NCBI GenBank assembly: GCA_034387635.1
Contig: JAOANU010000002.1
Coordinates: forward strand, 372,001 to 436,000
Source: Rhodosporidiobolus odoratus
Taxonomy: Eukaryota; Basidiomycota; Microbotryomycetes; Sporidiobolales; Sporidiobolaceae
Length of the DNA stretch: 64,000 nucleotides
Direction: 5' to 3'
Every line of letters starts with the position of its first letter. Position 1 is the stretch's first letter. Of the stretch, positions 23,441-35,700 are shown one piece after another. The notes under the pieces are model-generated. The model worked only from the letters and a program-made list of their open reading frames with translations, was not told the origin of the DNA and searched no databases. The translations under genes and the position numbers were made by a program.

Positions 23441-26400
23441 ATGCTCACCATGGACAGCCTCAACTGGAAGAAAGGCTTGATGAAGGGCGAGTATCAGGAT
23501 CGCAAGCAGATGGCGCTACTCATGGCCCCTTGTCGTACGTTCCCCTCCTCTTCTCCCCCCCACATGCCGTTCCCTTCGCGCTCACAATCTTTGCCTGGCA
23601 GTGCGCGACCTGGCTCGAGAGGGAACCGTCGAGAGCGAGGACAAGCTCGACAAGATCAAGCTCTACTTGATTGCCATGATCCAACCGAGAACAGCGACTG
23701 GTGCAGTTCAGGCCATCATGGTAAGGACAGGCGGAATCCTCGGTTTGGCTGCGTTCGCGTGCGTCGTCCGCCTGACGAGCTGTGGCAGGGTCTGACCTTT
23801 ACCACCGCGGCAGAATCGGCCTCGAAAAGCGACTCCCTGAATTTCTTGACGAGATTCTCAACCCCATCTTCGGCAGCATCAGAGAGCCCGACGCCACGCT
23901 GCGTTATATCGCCTGTGAAAGCATCTACAACATCGTAAGTTCTCCCTCAAGAGGCTCGACTCGGAGGCATGACGGCTGATCCTTCGTGACCTCGCTAACA
24001 GGGCAAAATTGCGGGTGTACACCTGTTTAAGCATTACAACGCCATCTTCGCGATCCTCTCGGCTGTGAGCTTTTGGCGGCTCCACCCTAGCATATCTGAC
24101 GAATCTGCTCGTCATCGCAGCTTTGCGCCGAGACCGACCCCTCCGTCAGGACTAGCTCAGAGCTGCTCGACCGCCTGATGAAGGATCAGGTCACAGAATA
24201 CACCGTTGGAAGCGCCAGCTTCTCCGGCTTCGACGCACAATCGCCTCCCATTTCACATCACGAGCAATACGACTCGTGCATCCACTCGCCATCCTCGTCA
24301 ATCCCCGAGTTCCGTTCACAGGACTCTCCGGCGCAACAGCCCGGCGATGCCTTCGTCCTCTCGGAGTTTGTTCCAGTGCTGACGCAGCACATGTCGGCCG
24401 TCAACCCCTTCACCCGCACCTTCATCATTGGTTGGATCGACACCCTCGCCTCTGTACCCGAACTCGAACTCGTCTCGTTCCTTCCGCAATTCCTCGCCCC
24501 ACTGCTGACTTACGCAGCGGACCCGACAGATCAAGTCAATCTTCAGGCAGACGGTGTACTTCGCAAGCTACTCTTCGACATCAAGCAGGTCAGGGAACTG
24601 GAGGAGGAAAGCTTGCGCCGGAGGCGAGCCCGGTGGTTGCGAGGGCTAGGATACGAGACCCGGCGTCCGGATGAGGCGAGGGCAGCGACGAACGGTTCCG
24701 AAGGAGGACCACAATCCCCGGATGGAAGTGACGCATCGCAGCTGCTCCCGCGTGTGTCGTCCCGCCGGGCAGAAAGCCTTGGGATCATGGGACTGTCCCT
24801 CGACGACGTTTTCTGCAGCAGTGACGACGAGAGCTACGACGACGCGCCCTTCGAGGAATTCCAACGGAAGCGGGAGCACGTCGTGCAAATCGACTACTGC
24901 GCCATTCTCGACATCCTCCTAGTCTACCTCAAAGACGAAGGTATATTTGATTTTCTGCTTCTGCCGATGACAACTGACGATGTACTTTCCGCAGTCGGCG
25001 CGGGAGAAGCCTTGCAGATTACCTGCTTAAGGTGGATCGCCGTATTACTGCAAATCGTCCCTGGCGTCATCGTCAATGCAGCGTCTGCACTCGTGCCGGC
25101 CATCCTTGTCGCTCTCTCGCACCAGTCAGACGCCATCCGAAAGTACGCTTTCGGAATTAACCAAAGACTCTTCGGGCTTATCCGCGATCTGAGTACACTT
25201 TCTGCGGATTCGCTTTTCTCCCCCGCTGCTCTGTCCGACTCACCAGCACACCAACCGTCAGCTTTCTCGCATGCATCCGAAGATACAGTATCTCCTCCAT
25301 CTGCCATACCTTTCCCATCGGCATCGACTGGCGCAACTCCTCGTCCCGGTCATGATCGTCGCAAACCCGGGAGCGACGCTGCAGCTTCGCTTCCTCACCA
25401 CGCCTCGAACTCTACCTTACCCTCGGCTCCCTCGTTGTCCACCCTTACAGCGTCGTCTGGGTTGCAATCCTCGGCCGACATGTCCGACGGCGAGGTGGAA
25501 TACCCTCCAGAACTCTTCGATCCTTACGAGCCAGACGAGGAGCGATTCCAACACGTCGCTACTGTCGACGAGCTCGTGCACCTCGTCATCGAGCGCACTG
25601 AAGAGGACACTCTTGTTACTGCTCTAGCTTGGTTGACCATGCTGCACGAGAAATCCCCCACCAAGGTGCGCTTCTCGGGTCCAACTGCACTCGAATCCTA
25701 CTAAACTCGCGAACCGTCCAGACCTTCAACACAGGTGAGTCTACTTCGACGGGAACGGACGACACTGCCGACGCTCTGCCAGACCACGACGGTGCCGGAA
25801 CCGACAACTCAGACCCTGGCGATTCAGCCCCAGCTCTCGACGTCAACGTCGTCTTTTCTGTCCTCTCCTCCGACAAGTCGCCAAGCTTCCTCGACCACCA
25901 CATGGACCTCGTCGCCCAAATCTGCTTAACACCGACCGGCGGCCGCAGTCCCGAAGAGCATTTCAAGTCCTTGATCTTAGCACTGCTGGACTTATTCCGA
26001 ACCGATGAAGCGCTTCTAGAAAGCAAAGGAAGCTTCATCGTCGGCAAGCTTTGCAATTTCGTGAGCGCTGAGCGTCTCTATCGTACATGTGCCGACATAC
26101 TGGAACATTACCCGGATGAGGTATATTCAACTTCCCTGTATTTCTGCGTTATCCCACTGTTCTTCTGACCCTTCCGGGCACGCAGAAACTCGACTTCGTC
26201 AGCACCATGATCCAACACCTCAATCACATCATGATCACCGGTTCCAACTTTGGTGACTTTCGCAAAATGCTTCGCACGCTAGATACGAAGGTAAGCGACA
26301 GGTGGCCTGGCTTCCCATTGGTACCCGCAATGACGCCTCCTCGATTACTATACAGGACGGGCAAAGTCTATTCGTCGCGCTCTATCGCTCATGGTCCCAC

Positions 26401-27591
26401 AACGCCGTCGCAACTTTCACGCTCTGCTTGCTGGCTCAAGCGTACGAACAGGCAAGCAATCTGTTACAAATCTTGTGGGCTCCTCCTCTCCTGTTTCCCT
26501 CTTCCTTTGCTGACCACGCTGCGTCAATGCAGCGCCGACCTCGAGATGACCGTCTCGCTGCTCGTGCAAGTCGACAAGCTCGTGCAACTTATCGAATCCC
26601 CAGTATTCACCTGTACGTCTTTCCTCATCTCTGCTTTCGGCTACTATAACCCAACGGAAATTGCTCCGTAGCCCTCCGCCTGCAACTGCTCGAACCTGAA
26701 CGGCATCCTTTCCTGCTCAAGGCCATGTATGGCCTCCTTATGCTCTTGCCGCAATCGAGCGCTTTCGCCACCCTGCGGAACCGCTTGAACGCCGTCAGCA
26801 CGCTCGGCTTCTTGGGGACCGTTGCTCGGTAAGCGGTTTCCCCCACTTCCCTTTTATTCCGCACGCGTCAGAAATGGCAGGCTCATCTTACTGTTTGCAG
26901 AACGTCTTACGCCTCTCCTACTGCGGTCCGCCCAGGTCAAAGCTTCGCTTCCGCAGCTGGTGGCGGCCCTTCTGCCCTCGCCGCTCGTCGCAACGTCAAT
27001 ATCGAGGCGTCAAGCGGTGTCAGCACCCCCGACCCGCCCTCCATCCGCTGGAACGAGCTCCTCAACCACTTCCGCAGCGTCCAGAAGCATCGAGCGGCCA
27101 TCGCGGCCAGTAGCAACACCTCCTCGAACTCCCTCGAGATGCCACGACCGGTGCTGTCGCCTAGGCCTTCTACGAGCGCCTACGTGCCCGGTCGTTTCGG
27201 CAGCGAGTCGGACGATCCCAACAACTCTCTCGCATCGGGTACGAATGGTATCTTTAGCGGTTCTCGCTTCACTGGTACCAAAAAGCGCGCGAACCCTCCA
27301 TTCCTCAACCAGTACCCGCCGTCTCGGCACGGTTCGTTCGTCGGGACGGCTCGAAACGGCGTCGATGGTTCGGCGAGTGCAGCTTCGAGCTTCATCGGAA
27401 CAGGACGCTCGGGAACTGCTGCTACGGGAGGAAGACCGGGATCAGGCAGCGGGTTCGTCGGGACTGCGCCGGGGGGCATCGCCGCGCAGAGGGCGTTGAC
27501 CCCGACGTTGTTGTCGCCGAAAAGAAGGGTTGGAGCGGCACCTCAAAACTTCGGCAGCGGGTTTGGCGGAACGGCTCCGAGATTTGGCTGA
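23441..27591 (+). CDS. VAC14: Vac14, PI(3,5)P2 regulatory scaffold
   Basis: HEAT-repeat scaffold that assembles the Fab1/PIKfyve kinase and Fig4 phosphatase on the vacuole or endosome and so sets PI(3,5)P2 levels. Family hallmarks are [41 protein letters not shown], the long HEAT region, [23 protein letters not shown], and [19 protein letters not shown] near the end. Exons include 23441-23534, 23602 onward, 23814-23934, 24002-24064, 24121-25665 (possibly with an inner intron 24941-24994) and 25722 onward. The ATG at 23450 has the better context and may be the true start. Odd features are a disordered insert rich in Ser/Pro around 25200-25500, and a C-terminal tail with repeated GSxFxGT units not expected in the family. 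Confidence 0.93.
27240..27588 (+). repeat. Protein-level GS-F-GT repeats in the Vac14 tail
   Basis: The last about 115 residues of the Vac14 reading frame contain five spaced copies of a short motif: [27 protein letters not shown] and SGFGGT. They are separated by Gly/Ala/Arg-rich spacers. The DNA copies are diverged, so this is a protein-level repeat and not a simple satellite. Function unknown. Confidence 0.7.
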
Positions 27592-28170
27592 GGTAGTATC
27601 CGGTACCTTCCCTTGGGTTTCCCTGTTGTCTCTCCCTTCGTATACCCCCGTCGATCGCAAGTTATACCCCTTACGCGCTTTGCAAAAATACCCACATCAA
27701 CGAGTGCTTTCAGTCTTTGGGAAAAGGTACACTGAGCAGAGGGAAATAGAGGACAATCAAGGCTTGTTACAGAGTACGCATGTATGTATAATACGGCGAT
27801 CACCACCACGTCCCTCCTCGCCCTCCAGCTACGCCCTAGGACACCTCACAACGGCGCCTAGTTGACGCAGCGGCAGCTCGAAAGTCCACTCTCCGCCCGA
27901 AGGCGAAGAGGCGGAAATCGCACGGATCCCAACAAATACCTTCTGCCGCGCCGAAGCACAGCAAACGAAGGTCCACTCTTGGCGGGTTATGACTCAATCC
28001 TCAGCAACAAGTTCCGAAAAGGGAACCGAGGCCTGCGTCAAGCCGTACACCCGTGAAGGCGAGGCGAGACGAGGTGATCTCTACTGAGAGCCTTAAGATC
28101 CGCCGGGGGTAGGGAGGAAAGGGATGTCGGGGGAAAGTGGCTGAAACCTGAGGCGAGGGTGCAGGCGGAC
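27592..28170. other. Intergenic region after VAC14
   Basis: Holds the VAC14 3' end. Beyond that I see no convincing coding segment; open frames are short and lack codon or protein pattern. Confidence 0.35.
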
Positions 28171-28640
28171 GGCGCAAGTGACTCTGAGCGAACGAAGTGG
28201 GCACCAACAGTAGAGTGAAAAGGCTTGGCAGATCGATACAAGCTATTACCGTGGTCATCAGCGTCATGAATCTGCAGCTCCCGCGCCAGCAGCCAGTGCT
28301 CGTGGGTTGAAGGGAGAACGCAGAACGCACCTTGAGCGCCACAATCTCCTCGTCGCACCGAGCGGAATCATCAAGCGGCAAGCCAGCGCCGAATCAGCCT
28401 GTAGCTCAAGCTGCACTCTGCTTGGAGGCGCCGCAACGAGTCGTTGCTGGCCGCTTGAGGGAAAAAGTAGGTGAAGTCGTAGAACCGCAATGTGAGCTGT
28501 TGAGCGTCCCAGAACCGTACGAGCTGACCCAGGGTCATCGTCGTGTGCTTAGGTATAGCATTCGGGCTGCGTTCGAGGAGGTCGAGGGAGAAAGTGAGAC
28601 GAAGGAGGAAGAGAAGCGTCCCGCACACCAAGAGGCTTGT
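28170..28640 (-). CDS. Possible small unresolved gene
   Basis: Weak candidate. Right to left, an exon with TMTLGQLVRFWDAQQLTLRFYDF (about 28440-28550), then LPLDDSARCDEEIVALK ending at a GTGCGT donor near 28331, then a short segment IHDADDHG between an AG acceptor and a GTAATA donor. The first piece looks protein-like (amphipathic, aromatic), and the splice signals are reasonable, but the frames do not join cleanly and no family is recognised. It could be a real small protein or a chance pattern. Confidence 0.25.
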
Positions 28641-28950
28641 CTGCGTTCCATCGCAAGCTGAAAACCGCTTGGATACAGTACAGGTTGTCCTTCGCGACCA
28701 ATTCAGCCTGCGTCGTGTCTCGCTGGGGGTTCCGCTCGAGCCTCTTTCTCTTTCGCCTCGTCGACAGCGTCCATCGACGCCGGCGCCTCCCTCGCGCTAC
28801 GCCTCTCAGTCCGCCCAGGAGTAGCTATCGACCGCTCATCAGCCGACTAGGAGGCGGATCAGACCAACAGACGCGCCAAGCTGCCGCTTACCGGTCCTTA
28901 CACCTTTCTCTTCTTTACAAATACTCTTCCTTGTCCTCGCCCACCTCAGC

Positions 28951-30238
28951 ATGGGTATCAACTCTGATTTGTTTGCCGCCGCTATCCCGGACTACCTCGA
29001 ATGCGCCTGTGAGTAGCCCGTGTCGTAAGCTCCCGAGCCTACACTCACCTTGTCTTTTCCTTATCACACAGGTTGTCTTGAAGTCCTCAAGGATCCGGTC
29101 GAATGCTGCTCTGAAGCTCACGTCCTCTGTCGCAAGTGCTACATCGATTGCAAAGCAGCGGGCAACGGCTGCATCACGTGCCAACGTCGCATGCCTTCCG
29201 AACCTCGACCGGCGAAAACGCTTTCCCGCATCATCCGAGGACTCGAGCGCGTCCTCTCTCTCCTCTCCGTGTCTGTTTACTTGGCTGACTGTTCGCTCTG
29301 TAGCATGGAGTGCTTTTGGAGCGTGCACGAGAAGGCTGCCTGTACCTGGAAGGGACCGGCTACCGATTTCGATCAACACATGAGAACGGCGCGGCGCGAT
29401 CCGCTCTTCTTCCCTCCATATTCGTGCTTATACCTGACATGTTCTACAGTGCACACACCGCCCTCGTAGCTGCACTCACAAGGGTGCCGGATGTCAGTTC
29501 CGTGGGTCTGCGGACCGCATGGCAACACATCTTGCGCAGGAATGCGAGTTTGCCGCGGCGGTGTGCCCACGAGGCTGTGGGACGACGTACACTCGCGTCA
29601 ATCAGAACTACCACGCTGAGAAATGTACTGCTTGGTGGTGCGTTGTTCTTTCTGCCTCCACTATGGTATTCACCTGGATACAGCTATCGGATCAAGTCTC
29701 TCGATCTGGCAGGATTACTAACGTCTTCGCTGCGTCAATACATACAGCTGTATGGTCACGCCAGGCTGTCCTACTCGCAACACGCGCAAGGAGCTGCAGG
29801 CCCACGAAGTCTTCTGCGCGTCGCAAAGTCAGCAGCTCCGGGCGCAACGGCTCGAAATCGCCTCTTTGAAACGCGAAGTCCTGCGCTTGAAAGGCGTATG
29901 TCCACGACTCGCATCCCTCTATGTCTCGCGCTGACGTTTACGACCTTGTTCTACAGGACGTTGCTCCCAAGGTCGCCGCAAATGACCTTCTTAAACCTGG
30001 CTCACGCATCGCCGCCCGGATGGCCCGCGAACATCGGCGCGAGATGGCCGTCTCCCCTGAAGTCGTGCCCCACGCTGCTCGCCTCCCCGACCTCGGCGCA
30101 CGCCCTCGCAGCGTCCTCGAGAATCCAGAGAGGCGACGACGCCGTTCTGTGTCGGGTGCTATTGAAGGTGCGTCGGGATCGCTCCTGAAGCGCGCCCGCT
30201 ACGGTAGCGCCGGCGTGAGCGAGAAGAAGGGGGAGTGA
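28951..30238 (+). CDS. RING and TRAF-type zinc-finger protein
   Basis: Likely an E3 ubiquitin ligase or scaffold. Exon 1 (28951-29008) and exon 2 (from 29072) build a RING finger: CACC, then CCSEAHVLCRKCYIDC and CITCQRRM. After an intron come TRAF-type finger segments: CFWSVHEKAACTW, CTHKGAGCQFRG with a following THLAQEC, and CPRGCGTTYTRVNQNYHAEKC. A further part contains TPGCPTRNTRKELQAHEVFC, leading into a short coiled coil (LEIASLKREVLRLKG). The last exon is basic with a run RRRRR and ends SEKKGE. This order, RING then TRAF fingers then coiled coil, is the classic TRAF-like layout without the MATH domain. A similar gene follows directly downstream. Substrate and pathway cannot be read from the sequence. 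Confidence 0.75.
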
Positions 30239-30785
30239 AGCGGTCAGAGTCGGGGTGACGAGGCTGAAGGGGCGGGTTTTTCTTCAGGTGAGTTCAGTCT
30301 CTTTGGCGTCTCTCGCGTCTGGACCAGCTGAAGCAGCTTGACTGCACGCAGTACCTGGTTTGCTGTGCAACCTTAGCTGTTCTTTTACTGTCCGCCTGGT
30401 CAGACCCGGGACGAGCGAGAAGAAGGCAGAAAAGTCAATCGGCGGTTGTCCTACCAGTCATGGTGAGAGCAAGCTGTTTCAGTCAAGCCCTTCTGGGGCA
30501 GTAGTAGCTAGGGCAGTAGTAGCTAGTAGATTGCTGCGCAAGAGTTCTGGCTGCCTACTCTGCGGGAATTATTTCCAACCGTCGACTTCCTCCCAACCTC
30601 CGCCCTTTTCCCTCCACCTCGTCCTCTGTTCGCCTCGTACATCTCCGATCTCGCTACTGTCTCGCGCATCTGACGAACATCTGCTTGTGTAGGTTTTCGG
30701 GTACAGCTCGACGCCGAGCAAGGCAGTCCGCTGCCCGCGATCTCTCGTCGACGCCTTCCACCTCGACCTCCTCGAACTCAGCAAA
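30239..30785. other. Gap between tandem RING/TRAF genes
   Basis: About 550 bp holding the terminator of the first gene and the promoter of the second. It contains a perfect 15-bp direct duplication (30494-30523, unit GGGCAGTAGTAGCTA). No gene was seen. Confidence 0.4.
30494..30523. repeat. Two perfect 15-bp tandem copies
   Basis: The unit GGGCAGTAGTAGCTA occurs twice head to tail. It is short and may reflect recent slippage. Confidence 0.8.
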
Positions 30786-32247
30786 ATGGGATCGGACGCT
30801 ACCCTCTTCTGCGACGTGGTTCTCGAGTACTTCAACTGTCCCAGTGCGCTCCTCTCTGCCGCTCTTCCGGATACGGTGCGGCAGTTCTGCCTGACCATCC
30901 GTTTCCCTCTTCTTCCCTTCCTTTCGTTCCTGACTTCCTGTTCTGCTGTTCTTCTGCCGCGGATCGGCCTTCACTGCTTCCTACCTAGCCCTCTGGATCC
31001 CCGTAGTTCGTCTCGACGTCCTCCTCGATCCTCTCGTCGCCTGGCGAGGAAGAACACACATATTGCAGGAAGTGCCTCAACTCTCTCAAGAGGAACGACA
31101 GAACGACCTGCCCGACCTGCCGTTGTCCTCTTATAAGTTCGTCCGGGAAGCGAAGCTAATTGGGCGCAGCATCTCGGCTCTCCAGTCAGTTCCTCTTTTC
31201 ATTCTTTTTCGCTGTCCCCTCCTTCTGCGCACCCGATTGGCCTCGCTCGCTGCCTGCTGTCTTTGGCAAGCGGATAAAAGCGTTGCATCGCCTTTGCTCG
31301 TAGAGTCTGCTGTAAGTGGCATCAGGATGGATGTCCTTGGCACGGCGAAGCTGGCAATCGCCTCGCCCACGACGCTCAGGTTCGCCCGGGTTTCCTGCCT
31401 TCGCAGAAAAGCCTGAGGGATTCACCAGACCTTTTCTTCCCACAGTGTGCCTTCGAGCCTCACGAATGCCGTCATGCGGGAATAGGATGCACCTTCAAAG
31501 GCGGCCAAGCTACAGCCATTCTGCACCTTGCGAACGAGTGTCCCCACGAGAAAATCCCGTGTCCTCGCGGATGTGGCGTACAGTTCGTGCGGAGAGACAT
31601 CGACGGTCCTGAAGCTAGCTGTGCATCATGGCCGTGGGTCTGCTTTACCTACTCTCGAGCAGCGATCTTAGCTGACCTTGTTCTCGCTACTCAAGGTGTA
31701 CCGTCACCAAAGGCTGCCCCACGCTCTCCAAGCTCTGCTACCTCCGCTCACGTGAGAAGTTTCTGCGCGTCGCAGGGAAAGACTCTCGGGAATGAAGCGT
31801 CGACTCGCAAGAAGGTGGAAAAGGAGAATGGAGAGCTGAAGAAGGAGATCAATAAGCTCAAAGCGGTGCGTCATATCTCGTCCTCTCTTTCTGGTCCTGT
31901 GAAGGTAGACCCTGACGCGTCCGGCATGATACTTTTGACACGAAAAGCAGCTTGCCACGACCGCTTCCAAGCAAGCCAAACCCGCGCCCGACGACAAGAA
32001 GCCGGCGATTCACACGACACCCCGCCCAGTCTCGCCCCCTTACATACCGTCTCCTCGTCCCAAGCGCGCTGCCAAAGCCTCACTCGCTGCTCGTGAAGCG
32101 GCGGAGACTGCGGCCATTCAAGCGGCGAAAGCTTCGCCCCCTCGCAAGCTTCGCCCGAGGGCGAGTGCTCTGGAAGTAGACGAGATCGAAGAGGATGGAC
32201 CGCTGAGCAAGAAGGCCAAGCTTGGGAAAGGGAAGGCTCAGAACTAG
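30786..32247 (+). pseudogene. Tandem RING/TRAF paralogue, possibly decayed
   Basis: Paralogue of the preceding gene. Matching blocks are the start MGSDATLFCDVVLEYFNCP, the RING half EEHTYCRKC with CPTC, the TRAF fingers CRHAGIGCTFKG, HLANECPHEKIPCPRGCGVQF and KGCPTLSK, and the coiled coil KKVEKENGELKKEINKLK. Compared with its neighbour the frame slips at about three places: the first half of the RING, just after CPTC (about 31128), and after KGCPTLSK (about 31735). At least one expected RING cysteine is replaced. Against simple decay, the last exon (about 31970-32247) is open, Lys/Ala/Pro-rich and unlike the first copy, ending KKAKLGKGKAQN. Alternatives are sequence errors or introns I did not resolve. 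Confidence 0.5.
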
Positions 32248-32706
32248 GTGGTGAGGCAGAGGAGGTTCTCAGGATGTCGAGGAAAAGAAAAGTCCGTATC
32301 GTTCCTCTTGACGCTATGGCTTACTCGAGGAGACAGTCGCTGAAGCGCCTTGTTCATCCTACGATGTAGTGGCATGATTGTAGCCTGCTTGTTCTTTTGT
32401 AAGTGGCTCCGCAGCTTGTAACATCGCTTTTTCCTCCAGTGAGATTCCGTCTCACGACGCACTATTGGCTTCTGGCTATGCGCGAGCCTTGTCGCGCCTG
32501 GTGCATGACTTTGCTGCGCCGCCCTACTTTGATAAGGGCAAGAAGCGCTATCAGCGCTATCAGCGACAGGCAGAGATGCCTTCCATTCAATTCACCATTC
32601 TCTCATCCATACATTCCCGTCGCTCGCAACTTACTGCGTAATCGCGCCTTTCAGTGCCCTCTATACCCACTCATCACTCTACGCACCGACCTCACGACCT
32701 CTCGCA
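32248..32706. promoter_or_regulatory. Upstream region of MTR10
   Basis: About 460 bp with the 3' end of the RING/TRAF paralogue and the promoter of the importin gene. The last 120 bp are pyrimidine-rich on the + strand. A tandem GCGCTATCA-like duplication occurs near 32546-32564. No gene seen. Confidence 0.4.
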
Positions 32707-35700
32707 ATGTCGAGCGACGCATTGGCGCAAGTAGTCGAGGCGCTCAACACGCTCTACACCAACCCGGACGCTGCAGCTAAGGAGAAAGCCAACGCGTGGC
32801 TGGGAGAGTTTCAGAAGAGCGTACGTCATCCTTCACTTGCTCTCTTGGGCGGGCGGAAGAGTCGAAACGATGGCAGCGACATCAGTTTCGTCGATTCGAG
32901 GTGACCAGGCTTATCTAGGTAAAGAGCGATGGTATACGATGGCTACACAAGCTCATGCGGTCAGCGACCTGGAGACTTGAGCCGCTTGAAACTGCTGCCG
33001 AGAATTTTGAGCAGCTCCACCTCTGGTCGAAGCGGAACAAGACAGCGTATCCAGACGGTTCCGGGTACTGTACCGACCCTGACACATCACACAGGACGCA
33101 GCATGGGCGACCTCGCAGGCGATCCTATTTGCACCGGACGCCCCGGTCGAACCCAAACTCTTCGCCGCCCAGACTTTCAGGACGAAGGTACCGTTCTCCC
33201 CTAAGTTTCCTCTACACCCTTGTGCTCAACGTGATACTACACAGATTACCTACGACTTTGAGCAACTACCCGAACCCCAGCTCCTTCCGCTTCGCGATTC
33301 CCTCCTCACCGCCCTTCGCAGTTTCGCCTCTGGTCCTCGAGTGATCCTCACCCAAGTCTGTATCGCCCTCGCCGACATCGCCCTCCAACTCACCGCTCAG
33401 CAATGGAATGACCCGGCAGCCTCCATGATCGAAATGTTCGGGAAGGAGCCAGCAATGGCGGCGGCGCTACTCGAGTTCTTGCAGGTGCTGGCGGAGGAGT
33501 TCAACAGCAACTACAAGATTACCGTGCAGAACGATTTCGGGCGGGAAGGGGAGAACAGCGTCAAGCGGGGAGAGCAGGTCATCCAGCTGCTGTCGATGTA
33601 TGTTCAGGCGCCAGGTCCGTTACTCCCGCCTCTTCCGTCCTCAGACGAGACTCATCTCGTATCTCGCGTGCACAGGCATCACTCCTCAGCTTCACAACCA
33701 GTGCTTTGCGACGCTGGGCGCATGGCTTCGGACAGGCCAGACTCGGGCCGCTTCTCTCGCCGGTAGCCCTATCCTTGCATCCGCCTTCGCCGCTCTCTCC
33801 TCGGACGAACTCTTCGACAACGCCGTTGACGTGCTCGTCGACATCATCCATGAGACGCAGGAGCTGCAGGACAACTTCGCCGTCATTCAGGAGATCGTTC
33901 CTCGGTTAATCGCCTTGCAACCAAACCTGACGGATCCGGAAACGAGGGAAGACGAAGACAAGATGCGAGGGTTCTGCCGGTTGCTGGTCGAAGCCGGCGA
34001 GTGGTACGAACCGCTTATCATCGCCCACATCGACACCTTCCTTCCTCTAGTCCAACTCATCAGTCTCTGCACCGCGTACGAAGCGCTCGAAATCGCCGGC
34101 ATCACCCTCAACTTCTGGTACCGTTTGTCGAAGGGATTGGAGCGGGTTCCTGAAGAGCCTGCCGTCGCCCCGCTGCGACAGGTCTACGCCGACCTCGTCA
34201 GCATCGTCATCAAACACCTGCACTACCCGGACGACTCGAGCGCGCTCAACGGAGAAGAGCGGGACACCTTCCGTGATTTCCGTCACAAGATCGGCGACAC
34301 GCTGAAGGACTGCTGCGCCGTGCTGGGAGCAGGACCCTGCGTGCAGAAGGCGTACGACATCATTTCGACAGCCGTCTCTTCCGGCTCGGCAGTCCGATGG
34401 CAGGACGTTGAAGCCCCGCTCTTCTCCATGCGCTCCATGGGCGCCGCGATCGACGTCCGTGACGATGTCCTCGTCCCGAAAATTATGGAGCTCCTGCCCA
34501 AACTTCCTCCGCACCCTCGCATCCACTACGCCGCCATCCTCGTCATCGGACGATACACGCACTGGACTAGAGAGCACCCCGAGCACATCCAGTTCCAGCT
34601 GCCGTACGTCTCGAAAGGCTTCGAGGACAACGACGCCGAGGTTCTTGCGGCCGCGTCGCAGACGATGAAGTACCTCTGCAAGGACTGCTCAGAGCACCTC
34701 GTCCCCTTCCTTCCCGATCTTCAGACCTTCATCCAGAACGTCTCTCCCAAACTCGGCGGCGAAGACCTCCTCGACCTTACCGCCGCCATCGCTCACATCA
34801 TTGTCGCCATGCCCGCCGCCGACATGCCCCAAACCCTCTCCACCTTCATCCTGCCGAACGTCGAGCTCGTCCACGCTCTCACGTTGCAGGACTCTCCAGC
34901 CTCGAAGGACCAGCTCACAAAAGTCTGCGACGCTCTTGAACGCATCGACGTTTACCTCGCCATTGTCGGTCGATTGCCGAATGGCGTTCCCGAAGTATGT
35001 GTCGCGACTTGCGGGCAAGTCTGGAGCGTTGTGGACGCGCTCCTCGCCAAGTACGGCTCGAATGCCAAGGTAGCCGACCGAGCATGCATCGCCATTCGTC
35101 GAGGTCTCGTCTTCTTCGATGACGCTGCTGCGACGGTCGCTCCCGCACTGCTCGAGCGTCTCGCCAGCTCCTTCGAGCAGTCGCCGGCACCGGGCTACCT
35201 CTGGATTACCGGTAAGGTCATTCAGCGTTTCGGTCAGCAACAGGACCCGGCGTTTGCGGCGGTTATCAAGAGCACCTTCGAGCGGGAGAGCAACAAGGTC
35301 TTTGAACTACTGCAGTCAACACCGCCAGCACAGGTTCCTGATGGTGCGTCTGCCTTCTTGGTAACTCCGTGTCCCTTCTCACCGCTTATGCTTGCCCACC
35401 CTTGTAGTCCTCGAGGACTTTGTGCACCTCGTTCAAGCCCTCATCGAAGCCGCACCCGAACACATCTTCCTTTCTTCTGCCTTCCCCGCCGCCTTCCAGT
35501 CCACTCTCACCGCTCTCACCCTCCCCTCTATCCGGATCGTCCTTACCGCCCTCGACACCCTTCGGGGCGTGGCCGGGCACGATGCCCTACACTACGACCC
35601 CTCGGACGCTCACCTTTCCCCACAGCAACACGCCACCTTCCCCACCTACGCCGCCGCCATCCGCGCCGTCGTCGAGTCTTCCTCCGTTCAACTCATCCAA

